A stretch of 21,596 bases of DNA from JAGTRP01 sp035655235 (GTDB lineage: Bacteria; Pseudomonadota; Gammaproteobacteria; Burkholderiales; Rhodocyclaceae), in NCBI GenBank assembly GCA_035655235.1, contig DASRUX010000317.1, positions 1-21,596 of the forward strand, written 5' to 3'. Each line of letters starts with the position of its first letter. Within the stretch, counting starts at the first letter, position 1. Below are positions 1 through 6,767 of the stretch, in pieces. Under the pieces are notes generated by a model. That model made no database searches. It was given only the letters and a program-made list of their open reading frames with translations, and was not told the origin of the DNA. Position numbers and translations under genes: made by a program.

Positions 1-279
1 GCCCTCCCGGCGCGACACCTGGCTCCAGGAGGAAATCTGTTCGATGAGGCGTTTGTGCTCAATCACCGGCGGGACCCAGACCCAGCCGATCATGGTCATG
101 CCCCGCTTGAACACATGGAAGGGGCTTTGCAGCATCACAGCGCCCAGCGTGCCGCCGCCGACGATGAGCAAAGCCGTCGGCTGGACCAGGGAGCCCAGAT
201 GACCGCCTTCAAGGACCTGCCCGCCGATGATGGCGACCAGGCCCATCGCCAGGCCGGCAATGCTGATCTTATCCAGCAT
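1..279 (-). CDS. motC: Flagellar motor stator protein, MotA/MotC family (3' end beyond window)
   Basis: Only the first 93 codons are visible; the gene runs off the left edge. The protein is the ion-channel subunit of the stator that drives flagellar rotation from the inner membrane. Two hydrophobic segments are visible (about residues 5-25 and 34-52), with the family-typical stretches AIIGGQVLEGG and LIVGGGTLGAVMLQSP, followed by a basic, cytoplasmic-looking part (FKRG, then WVWVPP). From memory this resembles Pseudomonas MotC (the second stator set, with MotD) more than enterobacterial MotA; motA is the alternative name. The ATG at 279-277 lies inside the end of fliA, overlapping it by 11 nt, so translation is probably coupled to fliA. 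A B-subunit gene (motD/motB) would be expected just beyond the window. Confidence 0.9.
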   Translation of the reverse strand, partial: MLDKISIAGLAMGLVAIIGGQVLEGGHLGSLVQPTALLIVGGGTLGAVMLQSPFHVFKRGMTMIGWVWVPPVIEHKRLIEQISSWSQVSRREG

Positions 280-1024
280 TCTTGGACTTCCGCTTGCGGG
301 CCTGTTTGACCTCCCCGCTGCCAAGAACCTGGCTGCGCAACCTCATGATGGCCTGGCTGTGGAGCTGACACACCCGGGACTCCGTCACTTCCATGATTTC
401 GCCGATTTCTCGAAGATTTAGCTCCTGCTCATAATACAACGCCATGACCAGTTTCTCCCGCTCGGGCAACTGCTCGATGGCCTTAGCCAAGCATCGGCGA
501 AGATCCTGGTCCTCAAGCAGGTTGGCCGGATCGGAGTCGTTGTCGGTGAAATGGCGCTCCAGAAAGTCTTCGTCGTCCTCGCCGGTGAAATCTTCGAAAT
601 AGAGGAGCTGATGGCCCCGGGCTTCCTGGAGCGTCTTCTGGTAGTCGGCCAAGGTCATCCCCAGGCAGTCCGCCAGCTCCTTCTCGGAGGGAATGCGGCC
701 ATAGGTGTGTTCGAGCTGGGTAAGCGCCGCTTCGATACGCCGGAGCTCCCGGCGCAACTGCCGCGGCAGCCAGTCGTTTTCCCGCAATCCATCGAGCATG
801 GCGCCCCGGATGCGCTGGGTGGCATAGGTTTCGAACTGGGCGCCGAAGCCTTCTTGATAGCGGCCGATCGCATCCAGAAGGCCGATCATGCCATTCTGGA
901 CCAAATCATCGAATTGGACGCTGGAAGGCAAACGCGCCATCAGATGGTAGGCGATGCGTTTGACTAGCGGTACGAACCGCTGAACCAGCTGATCCTTGTC
1001 AGGCTGACCAGCCGCGGTGTACAT
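269..1024 (-). CDS. fliA: RNA polymerase sigma factor for flagellar operons, FliA (sigma-28)
   Basis: Sigma-28 directs RNA polymerase to late flagellar and chemotaxis promoters. The 251-residue product has the usual length. Region 2 is at about residues 15-90 (FVPLVKRIAYHLMARLP, then FDDLVQNGMIGLLDAI and FETYATQRIRGAMLDGLRE), region 3 at about 90-140, and region 4 with its helix-turn-helix at about 180-232 (LPEREKLVMALYY, LREIGEIM, VTESRVCQLHSQA). The frame stays open upstream to 1201, but the ATG at 1024 fits the family's N-terminus and overlaps the flhG stop by one base (TGATG), so expression is probably coupled to flhG. No strong Shine-Dalgarno sequence precedes it. Its tail is very basic (KQARKRKSKNAG). 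Confidence 0.96.
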   Translation of the reverse strand: MYTAAGQPDKDQLVQRFVPLVKRIAYHLMARLPSSVQFDDLVQNGMIGLLDAIGRYQEGFGAQFETYATQRIRGAMLDGLRENDWLPRQLRRELRRIEAALTQLEHTYGRIPSEKELADCLGMTLADYQKTLQEARGHQLLYFEDFTGEDDEDFLERHFTDNDSDPANLLEDQDLRRCLAKAIEQLPEREKLVMALYYEQELNLREIGEIMEVTESRVCQLHSQAIMRLRSQVLGSGEVKQARKRKSKNAG

Positions 1025-1911
1025 CAAGCTCGGATAACGTTCGGTGTAATGCGTTGGCTCAAGTGTAGCAGTTGCTGGAGGAATTGTTGGACTCCGCCAG
1101 GCTCGCTGTCTCCCCGTGGCCAATACAGCATATCGGCAGCGATCTCCCGATAGGCATGGGCGGCGGCGGAATCCGGAGCGTGCATGACTACCGGACGGCA
1201 AAGCTGGGTCGCTTGCCGGAGGGATTCATCGACGGGAATCGCCCCGACGTAGTCCAGCTGGGCAATGCCCCGCTGGGCCGCGACCAAGGCGATGTTCTCG
1301 AAGATGGAGCGGGCATCCGGAATGCTCCGGACCTTGTTCACCAGGATGCGGAAATACCGCCTGGCGTAGGAATGGCTGACCTTCTTGATCAGGGAATAGG
1401 CTTCCGTGATGGACGAACTGCTGCCGGACAGCATCACGACCGTCTCCTGGGATGCGAGCCCCAGCGGGGAGAATCCCTGGGGGTGATTGCTGCTGGCATC
1501 CACCAGGATGACATCGATGGGCCGATCCAGGCTGGACATGGCGTCCAGGAAGACCTGTTGCTGGCTCAACGGGAGCTTGCCGAGCTTCTTCACGGCTTTT
1601 GCCGCCGGAAGAATGTGCAACCCTGGCATGGGCTGGACCAGGACCTCGGCGAGGCGCCGCTCCTGGTGCAGGACGTTCAGCAGGTCGTAACGAGCCACCA
1701 GGCCGAAGGTTGCGGCAATGTCATCGGTGGACGAGTGCTCATCCATGATCAACACTTCCTTGCCCAGGCGCGCCAAGGCGACGCCGATATTGGCCACGGA
1801 AACACTACGCCCCACCCCTTCGCAACCGGCGACGAAAGTCACCACCTGGAGCTGGCTGCCTCCCATCAGACGGCGCAGACCCGCCGCCTGGTCAACACGG
1901 AAGTCAGCCAC
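1024..1911 (-). CDS. flhG: FlhG/FleN flagellar number regulator, MinD-like ATPase (altered P-loop)
   Basis: FlhG is a MinD/ParA-type protein that limits flagellar number and activates the GTPase FlhF. From the GTG at 1911 the product has 295 residues. The N-terminus carries DQAAGLR (residues 7-13), matching the DQAxxLR helix that in other FlhG proteins stimulates FlhF. The P-loop region reads AGCEGVGRS (residues 28-36), whereas canonical members have KGGVGKT/S: the first lysine is absent and the P-loop lysine is Arg35. The usual DxxAG switch is replaced by VDASSNHPQGFSP. The rest of the MinD fold is recognisable (NIGVALARLGKEVLIMDEH). I chose GTG because MADFRVDQA is the family-like start and a GGCGGG lies upstream; a TTG at 1926 would add five residues. 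It overlaps the flhF stop by 8 nt. Confidence 0.9.
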   Translation of the reverse strand: MADFRVDQAAGLRRLMGGSQLQVVTFVAGCEGVGRSVSVANIGVALARLGKEVLIMDEHSSTDDIAATFGLVARYDLLNVLHQERRLAEVLVQPMPGLHILPAAKAVKKLGKLPLSQQQVFLDAMSSLDRPIDVILVDASSNHPQGFSPLGLASQETVVMLSGSSSSITEAYSLIKKVSHSYARRYFRILVNKVRSIPDARSIFENIALVAAQRGIAQLDYVGAIPVDESLRQATQLCRPVVMHAPDSAAAHAYREIAADMLYWPRGDSEPGGVQQFLQQLLHLSQRITPNVIRA

Positions 1912-3358
1912 GATGCTGCCCGCCAACCGCCATTACGCCGGCATTGGCCATCATCAGCGCCGGCTCAAGGCCGTCGTACTTATGGGGGGAATTGTCCGGC
2001 AAATCCTTGAATGCCCGGTGGAGCAGGTAGCCACGGTTCGGCAGATGCAGATCCTCGGGAACCCGCTGGCCGTTGGAGACGTAATGGAGTTTCAGCCGAT
2101 GGCGCATGATGACATCCAGCGCAGTCGCCAAGCTGGCAGCCTCATCCACCTTGGTCAGGATGCAGCCGGCCAGGGCGTCCCCCTGATAGGCGCGGACCAC
2201 GTCGTCCAGGGTGTCGCCCCGAGACGTGGAGGAAAGAAGAAGCAGCCGGCGGACATCGCAGCCGGTCAGCATGCCGGTGAGTTCCGGCACCAGCTTGTCC
2301 TTCTGGCTCATACCCATGGTGTCGATGAGCACGAGGTGCTTGTGCTGTAGCTCGGCCAGGGTCTGCTGGAGTTCGAGGGCATCCTTCACCAGGTAAACCG
2401 ATACGCCCAGGATGCGGCCGTAGATGCGCAGTTGCTCATGGGCGCCGATCCGGTAACCGTCGGTGGTGATGAGGGCCACCTTGCTCGGCCCATGCTTGAG
2501 GACGCAGCGGGCGGCAAGCTTGGCTGTCGTGGTGGTCTTGCCGACGCCGGTGGGACCGACCAGGGCAAAGACCCCACCTTTATCGAGGATGTCGGATTCG
2601 GTGCCCATGGTGAACAGGGAGCGGTCGGCTGCTCCTCGGACCCATGCCATGGCCTGGGACACATCCATTTCCGGCGGCAGATCTTCGAGGAGTTCACGGG
2701 CGAATTGGGGCGAGAAGCCAGAGTCCAGCATCTGCCGCAGAACCTCGGTCTTAGCCGGGGCCGTCCGGGCAGTTTCCCCCCAGGCGAAGCCCGCCAGGTG
2801 CTGCTCCACGATCTTGCGCAGGGAACGGATTTCCTCCATGACGGCCGCCGGGATCACTTCTGCCTCGGCGCGAGGTGCCGGCTGCTGGGGCACGGCCTCG
2901 ACTCGCGGCGCGGCGGGCGCAACGGGCGCGACAGCCGGTTGGCGGGGCATTTCCAGATTGCGCAGGCCGCCAGTCCTGGGTATGGCAGCATTCACCGTCC
3001 GTTGCGGCTCCATGGGCGGAACCGGACGCTGCTGGGCCGCGGGCGGCGGGCTCATCGGCCGGCTGGCCGGCTGGGCGAACGGACGCTGGGGCTGGGCCGA
3101 AGCGGCCCGGTTGGCGGAGAGATCGACCCGATAGTCGTCATCCAGATCGGCAACGGGAACCGAACGGCGCACCGGGGCAGGCTGCTCATTGGTCTGGGGC
3201 GGCACGATCATGGCCATGTCGCGGGCTGCCACGGCCATGATTTCCACTCCGCCGGGAACGCCGCGGTTGGAGAGGATGATGGCGTCGGTGCCGAGGGTCT
3301 CCTTGACCTTCCGTAGGGCATCGCGGGCATTGGCGGCAATGAATTTTCTGACGTTCAT
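1904..3358 (-). CDS. flhF: Flagellar biosynthesis protein FlhF, SRP-type GTPase
   Basis: FlhF is an SRP/FtsY-like GTPase that recruits early flagellar parts to the pole and works with FlhG. The 484-residue product has three parts: a short basic B domain (about 1-50, starting MNVRKFIAANARDALRKVKE), a long Pro/Ala/Arg-rich low-complexity linker (about 55-170), and the NG GTPase domain (about 170-455). GTPase motifs are intact: P-loop GPTGVGKTT (268-276), TTDGYRIGAHEQLR (298-311), DTMG (346-349) and TKVDE (402-406). The ATG at 3358 overlaps the flhA stop as ATGA, and a G-rich Shine-Dalgarno (GGGGGT) lies just upstream, inside flhA. Gene order flhA-flhF-flhG is conserved in polarly flagellated proteobacteria. 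Confidence 0.97.
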   Translation of the reverse strand: MNVRKFIAANARDALRKVKETLGTDAIILSNRGVPGGVEIMAVAARDMAMIVPPQTNEQPAPVRRSVPVADLDDDYRVDLSANRAASAQPQRPFAQPASRPMSPPPAAQQRPVPPMEPQRTVNAAIPRTGGLRNLEMPRQPAVAPVAPAAPRVEAVPQQPAPRAEAEVIPAAVMEEIRSLRKIVEQHLAGFAWGETARTAPAKTEVLRQMLDSGFSPQFARELLEDLPPEMDVSQAMAWVRGAADRSLFTMGTESDILDKGGVFALVGPTGVGKTTTTAKLAARCVLKHGPSKVALITTDGYRIGAHEQLRIYGRILGVSVYLVKDALELQQTLAELQHKHLVLIDTMGMSQKDKLVPELTGMLTGCDVRRLLLLSSTSRGDTLDDVVRAYQGDALAGCILTKVDEAASLATALDVIMRHRLKLHYVSNGQRVPEDLHLPNRGYLLHRAFKDLPDNSPHKYDGLEPALMMANAGVMAVGGQHRG

Positions 3359-5448
3359 GATCTACCCCCAATGATTGAGGTGACTTTGATGATTCGGGTT
3401 TCGGGCACTTCACTATGGGCCAGGACCTTGAGCTGCTGAACAGACCGGCGCAGGAAGCGCGACAAGAGAAGGCGTAGGCTGGATGGAACCAGCAGGACTG
3501 CCGGCAGGCCGAGTTCTTCCTGGCGCTGGGCCGCGACGGCGGCTTCACGGACCAGGGTATCTGCCAGCCCCGGCTCGAAGCTCGCATGTTCGCTGCCGCC
3601 GGCCACCGCCTGGGACAGGATGCGCTCCAGGCTGGGGTCGAGGGACATGACCTGCATCTCGCCGGTGCCCGGGAAGAGTTGCTGGACGATGGCCCGGCCC
3701 AGGGCGACGCGCACCTGGGTGGTGAGGTCGTCGGCATTCTGGGTGCGGGTGGCGTGGTCGGCGACCGTCTCGATGATGGTGCGCATGTCGCGGATATGAA
3801 CGCCCTCTTCCAGCAGGTTCTGCAGCACCTTCTGGAGGCTTCCCAGCGGCAGGATCTTTGGAACCAGGTCTTCCACGAGCTTGGGCATTTCCTTGGACAG
3901 GTGATCCAGCAGTTGCTGGACTTCCTGGCGCCCCAGCAACTCGGCGGCGTGGCTCAGGATGATGTGGTTGAGGTGGGTGGCGACCACGGTGGAGGCATCC
4001 ACCACGGTATAACCGTAAGCCTGGGCCTGCTCCCGAACGGAGGCGTCGATCCAGGTGGCCGGCAGGCCAAAAGCCGGATCGGTCGTGGCGGTGCCGGGAA
4101 CGGTGCCAGCCACTCGGCCCGGGTTGATGGCCAGGAATTGGCCGGAGTACGCCTCACCCTGCCCCACTTCGACGCCCTTCAGGAGGATTCGGTAAGTATT
4201 GGGCTTGAGTTCCAGGTTGTCGCGGATATGGACCGGGGAAACCAGGAACCCGACTTCCTGAGCAAATTTCTTGCGGATACCCCGGATGCGCCGCAGGAGT
4301 TCGCCATCCTGAGACTTGTCCACCAGGGGAATAAGACGATAGCCGACTTCCAGGCCGAGAACGTCGAGGGGAGCGACATCGCTCCAGCTGGCCTCCTGGG
4401 CCTCCTGGTGGACGGCGGCAGGCGCCGGGGCGACGGCCACCGGCGCGGCAATGGCCGCCTTCTCGGCTTGCATCATTTTCCAGGCAAGCCAGCCGAGGGT
4501 AGATGCCAGGAGCAGGAAGACGAAGTTGGGCATACCCGGGATCAGCCCCAGGAATCCGACGATCCCGGCGGTGAGGCCGAGGACGCGCCAGTTACGGAAC
4601 ATCTGGGTCATGAACTGCTGGCCGATATCCCGATCATCCGATACCCGGGTCACCACCATGCCGGCCGCGATGGAAATGATCAGGCCGGGCACCTGGGCAA
4701 CCAAGCCGTCACCGATGGTCAGCAGGGTATAGTTCTTTGCCGCCAGGGCGATTTCCATGTTGTGCTGGAAGACGCCGACGATCAGGCCACCCACCACGTT
4801 GATGAGCATGATGACGATGCCGGCGACCGCATCGCCCCGAACGAACTTGGACGAGCCGTCCATGGAGCCGTAGAACTCGGCCTCGCGGGCGATCTCGGTG
4901 CGGCGGCGGCGGGCCTCTTCCTCGCCGATGAGGCCGGCATTGAGGTCGGCGTCGATGGCCATCTGCTTGCCGGGCATGGCATCCAGGGTGAAGCGGGCCG
5001 AAACCTCGGCCACCCGGCCGGCGCCCTTCGTGATCACTACGAAGTTGATGACGGTGAGGATCATGAAGACCACGATGCCGACGGCAAAGTTGCCGCCCAC
5101 CAGGAAGTGGCCGAAGGATTCGATCACCTTGCCCGCCGCATCCGGCCCGGTGTGCCCCTCCAGCATGACGATACGGGTGGAAGCCACGTTGAGCGACAGG
5201 CGTAGCAGCGTCGTTACCAGCAGCACCGTCGGGAAGACGGAGAAATCCAGGGTCTTCTGGGTATTCACCGCCACCATCAGGACCAGGACCGAGATGGCGA
5301 TGTTGAAGGTAAACAGGATATCCAGGACGAAGACCGGCAACGGCAGGACCATCATCGCCAGGATCATCAGGATGAGGATCGGCGCCGCCAGTTGGGTCAC
5401 ATTGAGGCGACCGAAAATGTTCTGGAGGGTCATGGTAGCGCTTGCCAT
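3355..5448 (-). CDS. flhA: Flagellar type III export gate protein FlhA
   Basis: FlhA is the large membrane subunit of the flagellar export gate; its cytoplasmic C-domain docks chaperone-substrate complexes and its membrane part helps couple ion flow to export. The product has 697 residues, normal for the family. Several membrane segments occupy about residues 20-320. Between them is the conserved FHIPEP-family loop (RFTLDAMPGKQMAIDADLNAG at 152-172, then GEEEARRRR) and KFVRGDAVAG (201-210), whose Asp206 matches the conserved Asp of Salmonella FlhA. The soluble domain runs from about 350 to the end. The ATG at 5448 follows the flhB stop with no gap (TAAATG), and a GGAGG Shine-Dalgarno sits 8 nt upstream within flhB. 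A second Met at residue 6 is an alternative start. Confidence 0.98.
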   Translation of the reverse strand: MASATMTLQNIFGRLNVTQLAAPILILMILAMMVLPLPVFVLDILFTFNIAISVLVLMVAVNTQKTLDFSVFPTVLLVTTLLRLSLNVASTRIVMLEGHTGPDAAGKVIESFGHFLVGGNFAVGIVVFMILTVINFVVITKGAGRVAEVSARFTLDAMPGKQMAIDADLNAGLIGEEEARRRRTEIAREAEFYGSMDGSSKFVRGDAVAGIVIMLINVVGGLIVGVFQHNMEIALAAKNYTLLTIGDGLVAQVPGLIISIAAGMVVTRVSDDRDIGQQFMTQMFRNWRVLGLTAGIVGFLGLIPGMPNFVFLLLASTLGWLAWKMMQAEKAAIAAPVAVAPAPAAVHQEAQEASWSDVAPLDVLGLEVGYRLIPLVDKSQDGELLRRIRGIRKKFAQEVGFLVSPVHIRDNLELKPNTYRILLKGVEVGQGEAYSGQFLAINPGRVAGTVPGTATTDPAFGLPATWIDASVREQAQAYGYTVVDASTVVATHLNHIILSHAAELLGRQEVQQLLDHLSKEMPKLVEDLVPKILPLGSLQKVLQNLLEEGVHIRDMRTIIETVADHATRTQNADDLTTQVRVALGRAIVQQLFPGTGEMQVMSLDPSLERILSQAVAGGSEHASFEPGLADTLVREAAVAAQRQEELGLPAVLLVPSSLRLLLSRFLRRSVQQLKVLAHSEVPETRIIKVTSIIGGRS

Positions 5449-6582
5449 TTACGCGGCCTCCGGAACGAGTTCTGGGGGCACCTGCAAATCCCGTGGCGGA
5501 TTAGGATAAGCACCGCCTACGGAGCGCCAATTGGACAATTGGTAGACGTAGGCCAGCACTTCCGCCACCGCCGTGTAAAGCGCCGAGGGAATCTCGGCGT
5601 CGAGGTCCGCATGCTTATGGAGCGCCCGGGCCAACGGGGGCGCCTCCAGCATGGGCACGCCATGTTCCGCGCCGATTTCCTTGATCCGCCGGGCCACCTC
5701 GCCCATGCCCTTGGCCACCACCTTGGGCGCAGCCATGCCAGCCTTGTAGGAAAGAGCAACGGCAAAGTGGGTCGGGTTGGTGACGATCACGTCGGCCTTG
5801 GGCACCGCTGCCATCATGCGCTTCTTGGCCGCCTGCAGTTGGAGGCTGCGAATCCGTCCCTTGACATGGGGATCGCCCTCCATTTCCTTCGCTTCCTGCT
5901 TGACCTCTTCCTTGGTCATCTTGAGCTGGTTGAAGTGGTGCCAGAGCTGGAACGGCACATCGGCGGCGACCACCAGGGCCAGGGCGAGCACCAGAAGAAG
6001 GAAGGAGTAAACGACCAAATGGCCGGCATGCGCCAGCCCGGTTTCCAACGGTTGGGCCAACAGCCCCAACATGTCGTCTCTTTCCCTCCATATCAGGAAG
6101 ACTCCCACTCCCCCTACAAGCACCGCTTTGGCAGCCGCCTTGGCGAGCTCCATCAAGCCGTTCCAGGAAAATATCCGACTAAGACCCGCGATGGGATTGA
6201 GACGACCAAGATCGGGCATCTTGGGTGCAAACACCCAGGCATTGAGCAAGAAGGGAGGAAGGATCGAGGCCAGGAGCAGGACAGCCAACATCGGAGCGAA
6301 CGCCAGCAGGGCATCCATGGAGAGATCGGAGAACCGAGTCAGCATCTGGGTCGGTTGGGCAAGGAACGTGGCATCGACATTGAGTGTCAGCCCCTTGCGG
6401 GTAATGGCCATGGAGCGTTCCATGAACCAGCCGCCCATCATCCAAAAGACGGCGGCGGCAACGAGCAAGACAAGAAACGAACCCAATTCACGGGAATGGG
6501 GAACCTGCCCTTTCTCTCTGGCCTGCTCAATTCGCCGGCCTGTGGGCTGTTCTGTTCGTTCGAGATCGCTGTCGTCTGCCAT
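5449..6582 (-). CDS. flhB: Flagellar export substrate-specificity switch protein FlhB
   Basis: FlhB is the export-apparatus protein that switches from rod/hook to filament substrates after cleaving itself. The 377-residue product has a polar N-terminus (QPTGRRIEQAREKGQVPHSRELGS, typical of the family), four hydrophobic segments (about 33-53, 87-112, 140-165, 185-210) and a cytoplasmic domain holding the autocleavage motif NPTH at 269-272 (within VTNPTHFAVALSYK), so cleavage is expected. It is the first gene of the left-hand operon, with its start 185 bp downstream of cheA. The ribosome binding site is weak (about TTGCGGAC before the ATG). The short C-terminal tail after the cleavage domain is proline-rich (PNPPRDLQVPPELVPEA). 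Confidence 0.98.
   Translation of the reverse strand: MADDSDLERTEQPTGRRIEQAREKGQVPHSRELGSFLVLLVAAAVFWMMGGWFMERSMAITRKGLTLNVDATFLAQPTQMLTRFSDLSMDALLAFAPMLAVLLLASILPPFLLNAWVFAPKMPDLGRLNPIAGLSRIFSWNGLMELAKAAAKAVLVGGVGVFLIWRERDDMLGLLAQPLETGLAHAGHLVVYSFLLLVLALALVVAADVPFQLWHHFNQLKMTKEEVKQEAKEMEGDPHVKGRIRSLQLQAAKKRMMAAVPKADVIVTNPTHFAVALSYKAGMAAPKVVAKGMGEVARRIKEIGAEHGVPMLEAPPLARALHKHADLDAEIPSALYTAVAEVLAYVYQLSNWRSVGGAYPNPPRDLQVPPELVPEAA
5457..5461 (-). promoter_or_regulatory. Ribosome binding site of flhA, inside flhB
   Basis: The minus strand reads GGAGG, 8 nt before the flhA ATG at 5448. It lies within the last codons of flhB, so ribosomes terminating on flhB are already positioned for flhA. It supports the ATG at 5448 over the internal Met five codons later. 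Confidence 0.7.
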
Positions 6583-6601
6583 GTCCGCAACCGGTTATCG
6601 G

Positions 6602-6637
6602 TGCGGGTATTATATGAAAAACCCTAGAAAATTAAAT
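6602..6637 (-). promoter_or_regulatory. Probable promoter of the flhB-flhA-flhF-flhG-fliA-motC operon
   Basis: The minus strand has a perfect TATAAT at 6614-6609, giving an expected start near 6602 and a leader of about 20 nt to flhB. The -35 region at 16-18 bp spacing (6631-6638) is poor (TTTAAT or ATTTAA), so an activator is plausible. The segment is AT-rich and sits after the cheA terminator. I do not see a sigma-54 -24/-12 element or a complete sigma-28 promoter. The call rests on the -10 hexamer and context. Confidence 0.5.
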
Positions 6638-6666
6638 AGGTACACCGCTTTTTTTACGGTGTACCT
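6638..6666. repeat. Perfect 10-bp inverted repeat just upstream of the flhB promoter
   Basis: The arms AGGTACACCG (6638-6647) and CGGTGTACCT (6657-6666) are exact reverse complements separated by a 9-nt T-rich spacer (CTTTTTTTA). The element touches the -35 region of the putative flhB promoter and is centred about 50 bp upstream of its expected start. That position suits a dimeric regulator, most likely an activator given the weak -35. A hairpin acting in RNA is the alternative, but no U-tract follows the arm on either strand. Confidence 0.6.
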
Positions 6667-6707
6667 TAGAAGCTATCAACAGTCATATGCCAGCCAGGTA
6701 GACACCC

Positions 6708-6738
6708 AAAAAAGAAAAGAGGGGGCAAGCCCCCTCTT
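6708..6738 (-). terminator. Rho-independent terminator of the chemotaxis operon
   Basis: On the minus strand, 29 nt after the cheA stop, the sequence forms a stem of AAGAGGGGG and CCCCCTCTT closing a CTTG loop, followed directly by TTCTTTTTT. This is a strong intrinsic terminator in the direction of cheA transcription. In the other direction the stem is followed only by AACTGG, so it works one way. It separates the che operon from the flhB operon. Confidence 0.9.
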
Positions 6739-6767
6739 AACTGGTTGACTACAAAGGATTTCGGATA

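Noticed and set aside
1025..1201. Upstream extension of the fliA reading frame to 1201
   Set aside because: It lies inside flhG in another frame, has no family-like sequence, and the ATG at 1024 gives the normal FliA N-terminus and length.
6595..6602. ACCGATAA before flhB, close to the sigma-28 -10 element GCCGATAA
   Set aside because: No TAAA-type -35 lies 11-12 bp upstream, and the implied start would leave almost no leader; the TATAAT just upstream is the better candidate.
6667..6707. Possible sigma-54 promoter (TGGC-rich stretch) upstream of flhB
   Set aside because: The GG-N10-GC spacing needed for a -24/-12 promoter is not met.
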